Numbered from the stretch's first letter, positions 15,293 to 24,219 are shown. The stretch is 35,339 bases of DNA from GWA2-46-15 sp964551525 (GCA_964551525.1 CAZKCH010000006.1:1-35339); one strand, 5' to 3'. Made by a program: numbers and translations. The notes: generated from the sequence alone by a model not told the origin.

Positions 15293-15334
15293 AAAAGCTC
15301 ATAAGAAACTATTCAGGTCTGTTTTAAACTATTT

Positions 15335-15775
15335 ATGGAATGCGTATTTTGTAAGTTAATTAACGAGTTCAATTTTCCTAACGACGACATTATCTTTGAA
15401 GACAAAAAAGTTTTAGTGATACTTGATGTCGATTGGGCGGTTAAGGGACACACATTAGTTATTTGGAAGGAACACGTTGAAAATGTTTCAGAATTAAGTC
15501 TTAATGATTATCTTTATTTTTCTGAAATTTTCCATAAAACAGAAAAAGCATTATCAGACATTCTTAAAGTCGATAAGTCAATTGTGCTTAAAAGCGGGAT
15601 TCTCGTTTCCCATTTCCATTTTCATATTTATCCAGTAAAAAAGGATGTGAAATGGGATTTTATTAAAGATATGTTTAATAAAAAGACGCATTATGAGGCA
15701 TCGGTAAACGAGAGAGATAATTTGGTTAAAAAGTTAAGAGAAAAATTTTATGGCAAAAAAATTACCAAAAGCTGA
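15335..15775 (+). CDS. HIT-family (histidine triad) nucleotide hydrolase
   Basis: This 146-residue HIT protein has CVFC near the N-terminus and the active-site triad HFHFHIYP (H93, H95, H97). HIT enzymes hydrolyse or transfer nucleoside phosphates, such as adenosine phosphoramidates or Ap4A; the exact substrate cannot be told. The gene is much more AT-rich than its surroundings (20-30% GC in two lines I counted). It overlaps the next methyltransferase gene by 26 nt. With the preceding tRNA-Ala this suggests a transferred cassette. Confidence 0.9.
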   Translation: MECVFCKLINEFNFPNDDIIFEDKKVLVILDVDWAVKGHTLVIWKEHVENVSELSLNDYLYFSEIFHKTEKALSDILKVDKSIVLKSGILVSHFHFHIYPVKKDVKWDFIKDMFNKKTHYEASVNERDNLVKKLREKFYGKKITKS

Positions 15776-16571
15776 ATGGGATAAAGTCGCTGAATGGTGG
15801 GAGAGCGAGGTTAGAGATACCGGGGCATGGCATCAGCGGAACGACATCGATCCGGTCATTTTTAAAATACTAAGGAATATTAAAAACAAGAGAATTATAG
15901 AGATTGGCTGCGGCAATGGATACTTTTCGCGCTTGCTCGCTAGAAGAAAGGCCAAGATAACCGCGATTGATCTTTCCGGTAAATTATTGGAATTTGCTCT
16001 CGCGCGCGAAAAAGCTAATCCTCTTGGCATAAGATATTTGGCAAGAGACGCAGCTAATCTACGTGGTCTCAGAAGTAGATCTTTTGATGTCGCATTAGCC
16101 AATATGAGTTTGATGGATATTGCTGATGCGAAAAGGGCCATTAAAGAAGCGTCGCGTGTTTTGAAAAGGGGCGGCCATTTCGTTTTTTCTATTACTCATC
16201 CTGCTTTTTCTGATTTTCGGCAGCAGTGGGTAATTATTCAAGAAGGCGGTAGAAAATATTTCGCGCGGGCAACCGGAAAATATTTATCCCCTTCCGCAGA
16301 AAAACATATTTTATGGAGCAGCGGGGTTAGGGCTACGCAATATCATCGTTCTATCGAAACATATCTTGAGTATTTACGAAGCGCTGGTTTTTCCGTCAGA
16401 GAATTTAAAGAAATTCCTACAAGGAAACTTGTGACAAAGGCGCGAAAAGAACACGGCGATGTAAGGTTTCGTCGGTCTAAATATAGAACATTACAAGAAA
16501 AGAAAATTAAAGAATTCGCTACCCGAGAAATCCCATTCTTTTTAGTTATGGGCTCGGTAAAGATAGAATAG
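15750..16571 (+). CDS. Class I SAM-dependent methyltransferase
   Basis: This 273-residue protein has a Rossmann-type methyltransferase core: motif I IIEIGCGNGYFSRLLAR (about 48-64), acidic TAIDLS after strand 2, DVALANMSLMDI (motif IV region), and VLKRGGHFVFSITHP (about 137-151). This is the Methyltransf_11/25 type, which acts on small molecules, quinones or tRNA; the substrate is unknown. It overlaps the HIT gene by 26 nt and shares its AT-rich composition, so the two form one unit that ends at the terminator at 16625. Confidence 0.88.
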   Translation: MAKKLPKAEWDKVAEWWESEVRDTGAWHQRNDIDPVIFKILRNIKNKRIIEIGCGNGYFSRLLARRKAKITAIDLSGKLLEFALAREKANPLGIRYLARDAANLRGLRSRSFDVALANMSLMDIADAKRAIKEASRVLKRGGHFVFSITHPAFSDFRQQWVIIQEGGRKYFARATGKYLSPSAEKHILWSSGVRATQYHRSIETYLEYLRSAGFSVREFKEIPTRKLVTKARKEHGDVRFRRSKYRTLQEKKIKEFATREIPFFLVMGSVKIE

Positions 16572-16624
16572 TAGGAGTTGACTTTCTCTTCGAAAACCGC
16601 TATTCAGAAGGAGATGTTGACATT

Positions 16625-16646
16625 ATCGCCAAATGAGGCGATTTTT
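16625..16646 (+). terminator. Intrinsic terminator after the HIT/methyltransferase pair
   Basis: ATCGCC and GGCGAT enclose a 6-nt loop and are followed by a T run. It lies about 55 nt after the methyltransferase stop and before nusA. Confidence 0.75.
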
Positions 16647-16659
16647 GTTTTCAAGGAAA

Positions 16660-16688
16660 TTGTGTTAAATTTAATTAATCATTAAATT
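16660..16688 (+). promoter_or_regulatory. Probable nusA promoter
   Basis: TTGTGT (16660-16665) and TAAATT (16683-16688) are separated by 17 nt, and the nusA ATG lies 13 nt after the -10. The region is AT-rich, so chance matches are possible. Confidence 0.4.
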
Positions 16689-16701
16689 TTAAAATAAAAA
16701 A

Positions 16702-18000
16702 ATGATTGACTTAAAATCGTTTGCCGCCGCGGTTTCTCAAATTTCCGAGGAACGGGGCATTCCCAAGGAAAAGGTTTTTGAGACCATTGAGCAGGCCATG
16801 GCCTCGGCTTATAAAAAGGACTATGGCAAAAAGGGCCAGATGCTGAAAGCGAAAATGAACTCGGAAACGGGCGAGCTTAAGTTTTGGCAAGTTAAGCTGG
16901 TGGTTAGCGAAGACATGATTTATTCGGAAAAAGAATTGGAAGAAATGAGGAACCGTCCCGAGCCGATCCCCTTTGGGGGAGAGGCAGAGGGAGGGAAGAA
17001 AGTGCGATTTAATCCGGAAAGGCATTTGATGCTGGATGAGGCAAAGAAAATAAAAAAAGGCGTTGTTGCCGGAGAAGAATTGGAGTTCCCCTTGGAGGCG
17101 CGTGCTGATTTCGGCCGCATTGCCGCCCAGACCGCCAAGCAAGTGGTTTTGCAGAAAATCAAAGAAATTGAAAAAGAAGCAGTGTTTTCCGAATTCCTTG
17201 CCAAAGAAGGAGAAGCGGTTTCTGGTATTATCCAAAGAGTGGAGGGCAGGAATGTTTTTTTGGATATTGGCAAGGCCGTGGGCATTCTCACTCGGGAAGA
17301 GCAGGTGCCGGGCGAGTTTTACCGCATTGGCCAGCGCTTGAAAGTTTTTCTATTGAAAGCGGAAAGCACCTCGCGGGGCCCGGTGATTTTTCTTTCCCGG
17401 TCTCATCCCAAATTGATCTCCAAACTTTTTGAATTAGAGGTGCCGGAAATCGCCGGCGGCCAGGTTCAGGTCAAGGCCATTGCCAGGGAAGCCGGGTCGC
17501 GGTCAAAAATCGCGGTTGTTTCTATTGATGAAAGGATTGATCCGATCGGCGCCTCGGTTGGCCAGCGGGGCACGAGAGTGATGACCGTGATTAACGAGCT
17601 CGGCGGAGAAAAAATCGACATTATCCAATGGTCAGATGATCCTCAGCAACTGATTGCCAATGCTTTGAGTCCGGCCAAAGTGATTGAGGTAAAACTGAAA
17701 GATAAAAACACAGCCGTGGCAGTAGTGCCTGAAGATCAACTCTCTTTGGCCATTGGCAAGGACGGCCAGAACGTCCGTTTAGCCGCTAAATTAACGGGCT
17801 GGAAAATTGATGTTCGGGGCCAGGTTCAAGCCGAGGCGGCTGAAGCGGAAGAATCGAAACAGAAAGCCAAAGAAAAAAAGGAAACCAAGAAAAAGAAAGC
17901 AGAGAAAGAAAAAAAGGTGAAGGAAGAAAAGCCAATAAAAGAGAAAAAACCAAAAGCGGTAAAAAAAGTCAAAAAAGCTGAAAGTGAGCCAATCACTTAA
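16702..18000 (+). CDS. nusA: Transcription termination/antitermination protein NusA
   Basis: NusA binds RNA polymerase and modulates pausing, termination and antitermination. The 432-residue protein has the N-terminal polymerase-binding domain and an S1 domain (around EGEAVSGIIQRVEGRNVFLDI). Two KH domains follow (DPIGASVGQRGTRV and AIGKDGQNVRLAAKLTGWKI). The C-terminus after ~378 is a Lys/Glu-rich tail rather than the acidic repeats of E. coli NusA. The usual neighbours rimP and infB are missing; instead hppA follows after 17 nt. Confidence 0.96.
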   Translation: MIDLKSFAAAVSQISEERGIPKEKVFETIEQAMASAYKKDYGKKGQMLKAKMNSETGELKFWQVKLVVSEDMIYSEKELEEMRNRPEPIPFGGEAEGGKKVRFNPERHLMLDEAKKIKKGVVAGEELEFPLEARADFGRIAAQTAKQVVLQKIKEIEKEAVFSEFLAKEGEAVSGIIQRVEGRNVFLDIGKAVGILTREEQVPGEFYRIGQRLKVFLLKAESTSRGPVIFLSRSHPKLISKLFELEVPEIAGGQVQVKAIAREAGSRSKIAVVSIDERIDPIGASVGQRGTRVMTVINELGGEKIDIIQWSDDPQQLIANALSPAKVIEVKLKDKNTAVAVVPEDQLSLAIGKDGQNVRLAAKLTGWKIDVRGQVQAEAAEAEESKQKAKEKKETKKKKAEKEKKVKEEKPIKEKKPKAVKKVKKAESEPIT

Positions 18001-18017
18001 TCACTAATATATTAACT

Positions 18018-20003
18018 ATGCTAACTTTTCCCATCCTCGTTTCTTTATTCGCCATTTTATTCGTTTTCTTTTTGAGAAAAAAGATCAACGCTTCTCCTTC
18101 GGGCGAAGGCAAGGCCATGGAAATTAATAGTGCCATCCGCCAGGGCGCCCTGTCTTATTTGAAACGCCAAGGGAAAACCATTTTGCCCGTGGCTATCGTT
18201 ATTTTCTTTGTGATTCTTTTAGCGTTGGGATTTAAGTCCGGCTTGGCGTTTTTGCTTGGCGCTTTGGTTTCCGGATTCTGCGGATTTTTGGGCATGGGCG
18301 TTTCCACTCAGACCAACGTCAAGGTTACCGAAGCGGCAAAAAAAGGATTGCCGGCCGCTTTAAACTTGGCCTTTAATGGTGGGGCCGTAACCGGATTTTT
18401 AGTTGTCGGCCTTGGTCTTTTGGCGGTTTCCGGATTTTATTTGTTATTCAATGATTTAAAAGCCCTGATTGCTTTGGGATTCGGCGGCTCTTTGATTTCT
18501 GTTTTTGCCCGTTTGGGCGGCGGTATTTTTACCAAGGCAGCTGACGTGGGCGCGGATTTAGTGGGCAAGGTGGAACAGGGTATTCCCGAAGATGATCCGC
18601 GCAATCCGGCCGTGATTGCCGATCAAGTGGGTGATAATGTCGGCGATTGCGCCGGCATGGCCGCTGATCTTTTTGAAACCTATATCGTCACTTTAATTTC
18701 CGCTATGCTTTTGGCGTCTTTGGGTTCGGGCAGCGATTCTCCTTTGGTGATTATGCCTTTATTTCTAGGAGCGATTGCTATCCTCGCCTCGATTATCGGC
18801 AGTTTTTTTGTGAAGCTGGGGAAAAACAAACAGGGCATTATGAACGCTCTTTACAAGGGCTTAATTGTTTCGGCCACGGTAGCGGCGATTGGTTTTTACC
18901 CGGTAATTCAGAAATTCACGGCCATGAGCCAATTCTCTTTCAGTAGTGTTTACTTGTCTTGTTTGGTCGGCTTAGCAGTCACGGCCGGCATTTTCATCAT
19001 CACGGAATATTTCACTTCGAAAAAATACAAGCCCGTAAAAATGATCGCTTCGGCTTCCCAAACCGGACACGGCACCAATATTATTATTGGTTTGGCCGTC
19101 GGGATGCAATCGACCGTGTTACCGGTGATTTTAATATCAGCGGGAATTTTAACCAGTTTTTGGCTCGCCGGAATTTACGGCGTGGCCATGGCTGCTGTCG
19201 CCATGCTTTCTTTGACCGGCGTGGTAATTGCCATTGATGCTTTCGGTCCGATTGTTGACAATGCCGGCGGTATTGCTGAAATGTCGGGCGCGGGCGAAGA
19301 AGTCAGGCAAGTGACCGATGCTTTGGACGCGGTGGGCAACACCACCAAAGCCGTGACTAAGGGCTATGCTATTGCCTCGGCGGGATTGGCGGCCTTGGTT
19401 CTCTTTGCCAGTTTTTCCCAGGACTTGATGGCGGAAGGCGCTAAACTGCAATTCTTATTAGACGATCCCAAGGTTTTAGTCGGTTTGTTTTTAGGCGGTT
19501 TAATCCCCTATCTTTTTGCTTCTTGGGCCATGACGGCCGTGGGTCGAGCCGCGGGCGGCGTGGTCAATGAAGTCAGGCGGCAGTTCAAAGAAATCGCTGG
19601 TTTGATGGAAGGCACGGCCAAGCCCGAGTACGGCAAGTGCGTTGATATTGTCACCAAGGCCGCTTTGAAAGAAATGATTTTACCAAGTTTATTGCCGGTT
19701 TTGTCGCCGATCGTTGTTGGTTTGTTTTTGGGTCCATTGGCAGTGGCGGGTATGCTCGTTGGTAGTATCTTAACCGGTATGTTTTTAGCCATTTCCATGA
19801 CCTCGGGCGGCGCGGCCTGGGATAATGCCAAAAAATACATTGAAGGCGGCAGTTTCGGAGGCAAGGGTTCTTTTGCCCACCAAGCCGCGGTGACCGGCGA
19901 TACCGTCGGCGATCCGTATAAAGACACGGCCGGCCCGGCCATCAACCCCATGATTAAAGTGATGAACATCGTCGCTTTACTGATTGTGAGTTTTTTGGTA
20001 TGA
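18018..20003 (+). CDS. hppA: Membrane H+-translocating pyrophosphatase, K+-independent type
   Basis: This integral membrane enzyme couples PPi hydrolysis to cation pumping. The 661-residue protein has about 16 hydrophobic segments. Substrate-binding motifs are DVGADLVGKVE, EDDPRNPAVIADQVGDNVGD and, near the end, DTVGDPYKDTAGPAINP. The GNTTKA motif has lysine where K+-dependent enzymes have alanine (GNTTAA). By established family rules this marks the K+-independent class, which pumps protons. In a cell with little metabolism it could recover energy from biosynthetic PPi. It is 17 nt after nusA and 32 nt before clpP. Confidence 0.96.
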   Translation: MLTFPILVSLFAILFVFFLRKKINASPSGEGKAMEINSAIRQGALSYLKRQGKTILPVAIVIFFVILLALGFKSGLAFLLGALVSGFCGFLGMGVSTQTNVKVTEAAKKGLPAALNLAFNGGAVTGFLVVGLGLLAVSGFYLLFNDLKALIALGFGGSLISVFARLGGGIFTKAADVGADLVGKVEQGIPEDDPRNPAVIADQVGDNVGDCAGMAADLFETYIVTLISAMLLASLGSGSDSPLVIMPLFLGAIAILASIIGSFFVKLGKNKQGIMNALYKGLIVSATVAAIGFYPVIQKFTAMSQFSFSSVYLSCLVGLAVTAGIFIITEYFTSKKYKPVKMIASASQTGHGTNIIIGLAVGMQSTVLPVILISAGILTSFWLAGIYGVAMAAVAMLSLTGVVIAIDAFGPIVDNAGGIAEMSGAGEEVRQVTDALDAVGNTTKAVTKGYAIASAGLAALVLFASFSQDLMAEGAKLQFLLDDPKVLVGLFLGGLIPYLFASWAMTAVGRAAGGVVNEVRRQFKEIAGLMEGTAKPEYGKCVDIVTKAALKEMILPSLLPVLSPIVVGLFLGPLAVAGMLVGSILTGMFLAISMTSGGAAWDNAKKYIEGGSFGGKGSFAHQAAVTGDTVGDPYKDTAGPAINPMIKVMNIVALLIVSFLV

Positions 20004-20005
20004 TG

Positions 20006-20032
20006 ATTCTACGAATTATAAATTCGTAGAAT
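20006..20032. repeat. Palindrome immediately upstream of the clpP start
   Basis: ATTCTACGAATT and its reverse complement flank a 3-nt ATA loop. The element fills nearly the whole 32-nt gap between the hppA stop and the clpP ATG at 20036. The outer CTACGA/TCGTAG arms resemble those of the palindrome at 11674-11697. Confidence 0.75.
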
Positions 20033-20035
20033 TTG

Positions 20036-20620
20036 ATGAATCTCGTTCCTACCGTTATCGAAAAGAGTCAATACGGCGAGCGGGCGTATGATATTTACTC
20101 CCGTCTTTTGAGGGACAGAATTATTTTTTTAGCCGGACCAATTACCGATAGCGTTGCTAATTCGGTGATTGCCCAGCTATTGTTTCTCGCCTCGAAAGAG
20201 CCGAATAAGGATATTCAGTTTTACCTTAATACTCCCGGCGGTTCAGTGACCGCGGGTTTGGCTATTTATGACACGATGCAACACGTCAAACCCGATATCT
20301 CAACGGTTTGCGTTGGCATTGCCGCTTCGATGGGCGCCGTGCTTTTGGCGGCCGGGAAAAAAGGCAAGCGGTTTACTCTGCCGAATTCGGAAATCCTGCT
20401 GCATCAGGTAGCGGGCGGAGTGACCGGCGAAGCAGTGGAAATCGAGATTACGGCAAAACAAATTCTTAAAATCAAGGCCAAGTTAAACCAAATTCTGGCC
20501 AAACACACCGGACAGACATTGGCAAAGATAGAAAAAGATACGGACCGGGATTTTTATCTCTCGGCCGCCGAGGCCAAGGATTACGGTTTAATCGACCAGG
20601 TGATTAAAACAAAGATCTAA
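20036..20620 (+). CDS. clpP: ATP-dependent Clp protease proteolytic subunit
   Basis: ClpP is the serine-protease barrel that degrades proteins fed by Clp ATPases. The 194-residue protein has the catalytic triad: S98 in GIAASMGAVLLAAG, H123 in LLHQVAGG and D172 in DRDFYLSAAEA. FYLNTPGGSVTAG is also typical. I use the ATG at 20036; a TTG one codon earlier is possible. There is no Shine-Dalgarno, and a palindrome ends 3 nt before the ATG. No clpX is in the window. Confidence 0.96.
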   Translation: MNLVPTVIEKSQYGERAYDIYSRLLRDRIIFLAGPITDSVANSVIAQLLFLASKEPNKDIQFYLNTPGGSVTAGLAIYDTMQHVKPDISTVCVGIAASMGAVLLAAGKKGKRFTLPNSEILLHQVAGGVTGEAVEIEITAKQILKIKAKLNQILAKHTGQTLAKIEKDTDRDFYLSAAEAKDYGLIDQVIKTKI

Positions 20621-20622
20621 CT

Positions 20623-20671
20623 CCCGTAGAACGGGGTGAACTTGCGAGCTTGATGCAGCTTGCTTCCAAGC
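20623..20671 (+). promoter_or_regulatory. Two small hairpins in the clpP-rny leader
   Basis: CCCGT-AGA-ACGGG (20623-20635) and GCTTG-CTTC-CAAGC (20658-20671) lie in the 103-nt gap before rny. Neither has a good T run, so they may be processing or stability elements. Low confidence. Confidence 0.3.
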
Positions 20672-20723
20672 GAAGAAAAAACGTCGGCTTTTTAATATTA
20701 AATTAATTAACTAACTAAAACAC

Positions 20724-22253
20724 ATGACGCCATTAATTTACGTTATCATTTCCGTTTTGGCCCTGGCTTTCGGCGCGGTTTTGGGTTATTTCGCCCGTCA
20801 ATCAATTGCCAAAAAGCAATTGGGCACCGTGGAAGAAAAGCTGGGGAAAATGATCAGCCAGGCCAAAGCCGAGGCGGAAAATATCATTAACGAGTCGAGA
20901 GAAAAGGCCCAGAAATTAATTGAGAATACTCAAAAAGAAACCGAACAGAGAAGGCAGGAGATTTTTCGCGCCGAGGGTGCGCTCTTGAAAAGAGAAAGTT
21001 TATTGGAAGAAAGAATCAATCAGATGGAAGAACGGGAAAAGCTTTTTACGGAAAAGGTGGAGAAATTAAAAGAGGTGAAACAGAATATTGAAACCCTGGA
21101 AGCAAAAGCAAAAACAGAATTAGAAAGAGTGGCCAAACTGTCAGCTGACGACGCCAAGAAAGAGCTTTTGCAAAAAGTGGAAAACGATTCCCAATTGGAA
21201 ATTATGGAGAAAATGCGGAATCTTGAAGAAGACGGCCGCGACCGCTACGAAAAGCGCGCCAAAGATATTTTGGTTTCGGTAATTCAGAAACAGGCCTTGT
21301 CGCAGGCGCAGGAAGTAACCACCACCACCATTGCTTTGCCTAATGATGAAATCAAGGGCCGGATTATCGGCAAGGAGGGCCGGAATATAAAAACTTTGGA
21401 AAAACTGACCGGGGTGGAAGTGATTATTGACGAAACGCCGCAGGCCTTGGTTATTTCCGGATTCGATCCGATTCGGAGGCAGATTGCCAAGGTCTCCTTG
21501 GAAAAACTGATTCAGGACGGCCGAATCCAGCCGGCCAGGATTGAGGACGAGGTGGCCAAGGCCGAAGCGGAAATCTCCAAACAAATTAAAGAAGCGGGCG
21601 AAACCGCCATCTTTGAAACCGGTATTTTAGGGCTTGATCCCAAATTAGTCCAGCTTTTGGGCCGTTTAAAGTTCCGTACCAGTTATGGCCAGAACGTGCT
21701 TTTGCATTCAATTGAAGTTTCCTTCTTAGCTGCCGGGTTGGCCGCGGAAGTTGGCGCTAATGTTAGGGTGGCGAAGAAGGCGGGGCTTCTTCACGATATC
21801 GGTAAGGCGGTTGATCAGCAGATTGAGGGCTCGCACGTGGACATCGGCGTTAAAATTCTGGAAAAGTTTAATGTGGAAAAAGAGGTAACCGCGGCGATGA
21901 AATCGCATCACGAAGAGTATCCTTATGAAAGCTTGGAAGCGAACTTAGTTCAAGCCGCCGACCAGATTTCCGGCGCTCGGCCCGGCGCCAGAAAAGACAC
22001 GGTGGAAAATTATTTGAAGCGTTTGGGCGAATTAGAGGCCTTGGCCTTGGGCTTTCCGGGAGTGGAAAAGGCCTGGGCATTGCAGGCGGGCCGGGAAATA
22101 AGGGTTTTTGTGAAGCCGGAAGAAATCGATGATTTGGCCGCCAAAAAAATGGCCAAGGATATTGCGGAAAGAATCCAGGACGAATTAAAATTCCCGGGAG
22201 AAATAAAAGTTAATCTGATTAGAGAGTTAAGAGTAATCGAACACGCCCGATAA
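20724..22253 (+). CDS. rny: Ribonuclease Y
   Basis: RNase Y is a membrane-anchored endoribonuclease that starts mRNA decay. The 509-residue protein has the full family layout. An N-terminal transmembrane helix (about 5-23) leads to a long charged coiled coil (about 30-190). A KH domain with GRIIGKEGRNIKTLEKLTG and an HD domain with LLHDIGKA (metal-binding H and D) follow. The C-terminus ELRVIEHAR is conserved. Together with PNPase and the NYN protein it forms the RNA decay set of this window. It is followed by a hairpin terminator. Confidence 0.97.
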   Translation: MTPLIYVIISVLALAFGAVLGYFARQSIAKKQLGTVEEKLGKMISQAKAEAENIINESREKAQKLIENTQKETEQRRQEIFRAEGALLKRESLLEERINQMEEREKLFTEKVEKLKEVKQNIETLEAKAKTELERVAKLSADDAKKELLQKVENDSQLEIMEKMRNLEEDGRDRYEKRAKDILVSVIQKQALSQAQEVTTTTIALPNDEIKGRIIGKEGRNIKTLEKLTGVEVIIDETPQALVISGFDPIRRQIAKVSLEKLIQDGRIQPARIEDEVAKAEAEISKQIKEAGETAIFETGILGLDPKLVQLLGRLKFRTSYGQNVLLHSIEVSFLAAGLAAEVGANVRVAKKAGLLHDIGKAVDQQIEGSHVDIGVKILEKFNVEKEVTAAMKSHHEEYPYESLEANLVQAADQISGARPGARKDTVENYLKRLGELEALALGFPGVEKAWALQAGREIRVFVKPEEIDDLAAKKMAKDIAERIQDELKFPGEIKVNLIRELRVIEHAR

Positions 22254-22274
22254 AAAAATAAATTGTTTTTAAAG

Positions 22275-22310
22275 TTGGAAAACGACGGGAGACGATCCGC
22301 CGTTTTTCAA
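22275..22310. terminator. Terminator hairpin between rny and tRNA-Gly
   Basis: TTGGAAAACG and CGTTTTTCAA form the base of a long stem, continued by CGGGA/TCCGCC with mismatches. T-rich tracts occur on both strands. It sits between convergent rny and tRNA-Gly. Confidence 0.65.
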
Positions 22311-22319
22311 TTAAAGCAG

Positions 22320-22390
22320 AGCGAGCGATGGGAATCGAACCCACATAAATAGCTTGGAAAGCTATCACACTGCCATTGTGTTACGCTCGC
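22320..22390 (-). tRNA. tRNA-Gly (anticodon TCC)
   Basis: Acceptor GCGAGCG/CGCTCGC, D stem ACAC/GTGT, anticodon stem ATAGC/GCTAT and T arm GTGGG-TTCGATT-CCCAT fold well. The loop TTTCCAA gives TCC, and the discriminator is U as expected for glycine. CCA is not encoded. Confidence 0.93.
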
Positions 22391-22434
22391 ATCTTTATTT
22401 TTTCTATCACAAAGTTTGTTTAAGATAAAGCGGG

Positions 22435-22443
22435 TGGTATAAT
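22435..22443 (+). promoter_or_regulatory. Extended -10 promoter of the oxidoreductase operon, predicted leaderless
   Basis: TGGTATAAT (22435-22443) is a consensus extended -10. The ATG begins at 22450, 6 nt later. A weak TTTGTT-like -35 lies at 22415-22420. Confidence 0.6.
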
Positions 22444-22449
22444 CCAATA

Positions 22450-24174
22450 ATGGTTAACAAAACAGATTTTGTTCTAAAAATCGGGGGTGAGGCGGGTCAA
22501 GGCATTGCTTCGGCGGGCCTGATTTTCGGCAAACTGGCTTTACGCTCCGGTTATTCTCTTTTTGATACCATTGAATACCCTTCTCTGATCAGGGGCGGTC
22601 ATAATGTTTACGCCATCAGAGTTGCTGATGAAAAGGTTTTTTCTTTGCATCAGGGAGTTGATTTACTGATTGCCCTGAATCAGGGTGCCATTGATTTCCA
22701 TAAAGACGAGTTGTCCGCAGGGGCAGGAGTTATTCTAAACTCGGACAAGATTGCTGATAGTAATTTTAAAAAGGGCATTAATGTTTTTCCCGTTCCGTTA
22801 ATCGAGCTGGCGAAGAGCGTCGGCGGTTCGGAAGTGATGATGAATAACGTGGCTTTGGGCGCTACGACTTTTCTTTTGAAAGCTGATTTTGGAATTTTAG
22901 AGTCAGTGATTAAAGATGTTTTTTCTTCGGCCAAGCCCGAAGTGGTTGACCTGAATATTAAATCGGCCTTGGCCGGCTTTAACTTCGTTAAGGAAAAATT
23001 TGCCGACATCAAGATCAACTTTTCTTTGGAAAAAAGAAACACCGACGAACAATTGTTTTTAACCGGTAATGATGCTTTTTGTTTGGGAGCGGCCGCGGCT
23101 GGGTGCAAATTCTTTTCCGCTTATCCGATGACGCCGATAAACTCCATTATTGCCTACTTTTCCGCCAAGGCTAAAGAATTGGGCATGGTTTATTTGCAGC
23201 CCGAGGATGAAATTGCCGCCATTAACACTGCCATTGGCGTTGCCAGCACCGGCGTGAGAAGCATGACCGCTACTTCCGGCGGTGGTTTTTCCTTGATGGT
23301 TGAGGCCTTGGGTATGGCGGGTATGACCGAGACGCCACTCGTTATTATTAATGGCCAGCGGCCCGGACCCTCGAGTGGTTTGCCTACTTGGACCGGCCAA
23401 GGCGATTTAAAATTTGTTTTGTCAGCCGGCCAGGACGATTTTCCGCGCCTTGTTTTGGCTCCCGGAGACGCAGAAGAATGTTTTTGGCTGGCCATCGAAG
23501 CATTTAATTTGGCGGATAAATACCAAGTGCCGGTAATAATTTTAACTGATAAATATCTTAGCGAGAGCCGGCAAAGTACGGCAGTTTTCGATGAATCAAG
23601 GGTTAGCATCGACCGCGGCTTATTGCTTTCGGAAAAAGACCAGCAAAATGATTTTCAAAGATATGCTTTTGCTAAAAACGGCGTTTCTCCAAGAGCGCTT
23701 ATTGGCCGGTCTGGCCGGCCGTTTTTAATCAATAGTTATGAGCATGATGAAAGAGGTTTTTCTATCGAGGATGCGAAAATCAGAACAGCGATGATGGAAA
23801 AAAGAATGGAAAAAATAAAAACAATGGCAAAAGAAATGCCTGCCCCCTTGATTTACGGCGATGAAAAAGCGGATTTCTTATTTATCGGCTGGGGTTCATC
23901 TAAGGGGCCAATCCAAGAAGCGCAGAAGATATTATTAAATCAGGGCAAAAAGACAAAGTTTCTCCATTTGAATTGTTTAAATCCCTTTCCAAAAGAAGCA
24001 GTGACTTCGGCAATAAAGAACAGCAAAAAGATTTTACTCGTCGAACAGAATATCAGTGGCCAGCTCGGGGATTTAATCGAGGAAAAAACCGGTATTGAAA
24101 TTAAAGAAAGGTTTTTAAAGTATGACGGCAGGCCGTTTGAGCCAGAAGAGATAGTATTAAAAATTAAAAATTGA
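22450..24174 (+). CDS. 2-oxoacid:ferredoxin oxidoreductase, fused gamma-alpha subunit
   Basis: These enzymes oxidise pyruvate or another 2-oxoacid to the acyl-CoA with reduction of ferredoxin. The 574-residue protein begins with a gamma-type domain (about 1-190; KIGGEAGQGIASAG, PSLIRGGHNVYAIRV). The alpha pyrimidine-binding domain follows (from about 200; GNDAFCLGAAAAGCKFFSAYPMTP split over two lines in the gene, then EDEIAAINTAIGVASTGVRS). A transketolase C-like domain ends it. The gamma-alpha fusion is typical of the KorA/VorB-like branch, and substrate preference cannot be told. The last codons lie in a 7-nt repeat tract. The beta subunit gene follows 45 nt later. Confidence 0.93.
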   Translation: MVNKTDFVLKIGGEAGQGIASAGLIFGKLALRSGYSLFDTIEYPSLIRGGHNVYAIRVADEKVFSLHQGVDLLIALNQGAIDFHKDELSAGAGVILNSDKIADSNFKKGINVFPVPLIELAKSVGGSEVMMNNVALGATTFLLKADFGILESVIKDVFSSAKPEVVDLNIKSALAGFNFVKEKFADIKINFSLEKRNTDEQLFLTGNDAFCLGAAAAGCKFFSAYPMTPINSIIAYFSAKAKELGMVYLQPEDEIAAINTAIGVASTGVRSMTATSGGGFSLMVEALGMAGMTETPLVIINGQRPGPSSGLPTWTGQGDLKFVLSAGQDDFPRLVLAPGDAEECFWLAIEAFNLADKYQVPVIILTDKYLSESRQSTAVFDESRVSIDRGLLLSEKDQQNDFQRYAFAKNGVSPRALIGRSGRPFLINSYEHDERGFSIEDAKIRTAMMEKRMEKIKTMAKEMPAPLIYGDEKADFLFIGWGSSKGPIQEAQKILLNQGKKTKFLHLNCLNPFPKEAVTSAIKNSKKILLVEQNISGQLGDLIEEKTGIEIKERFLKYDGRPFEPEEIVLKIKN

Positions 24175-24186
24175 AAATTGTAAATT
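24159..24186. repeat. Four tandem heptamers over the end of the alpha-subunit gene
   Basis: Units AAAAATT, AAAAATT, GAAAATT and GTAAATT run in exact 7-nt register. The alpha-subunit stop codon TGA (24172-24174) falls within the tract, so the repeat encodes its last residues. Confidence 0.6.
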
Positions 24187-24219
24187 AAAAACGGCACTAA
24201 TTTACACAACCCTTAAATT

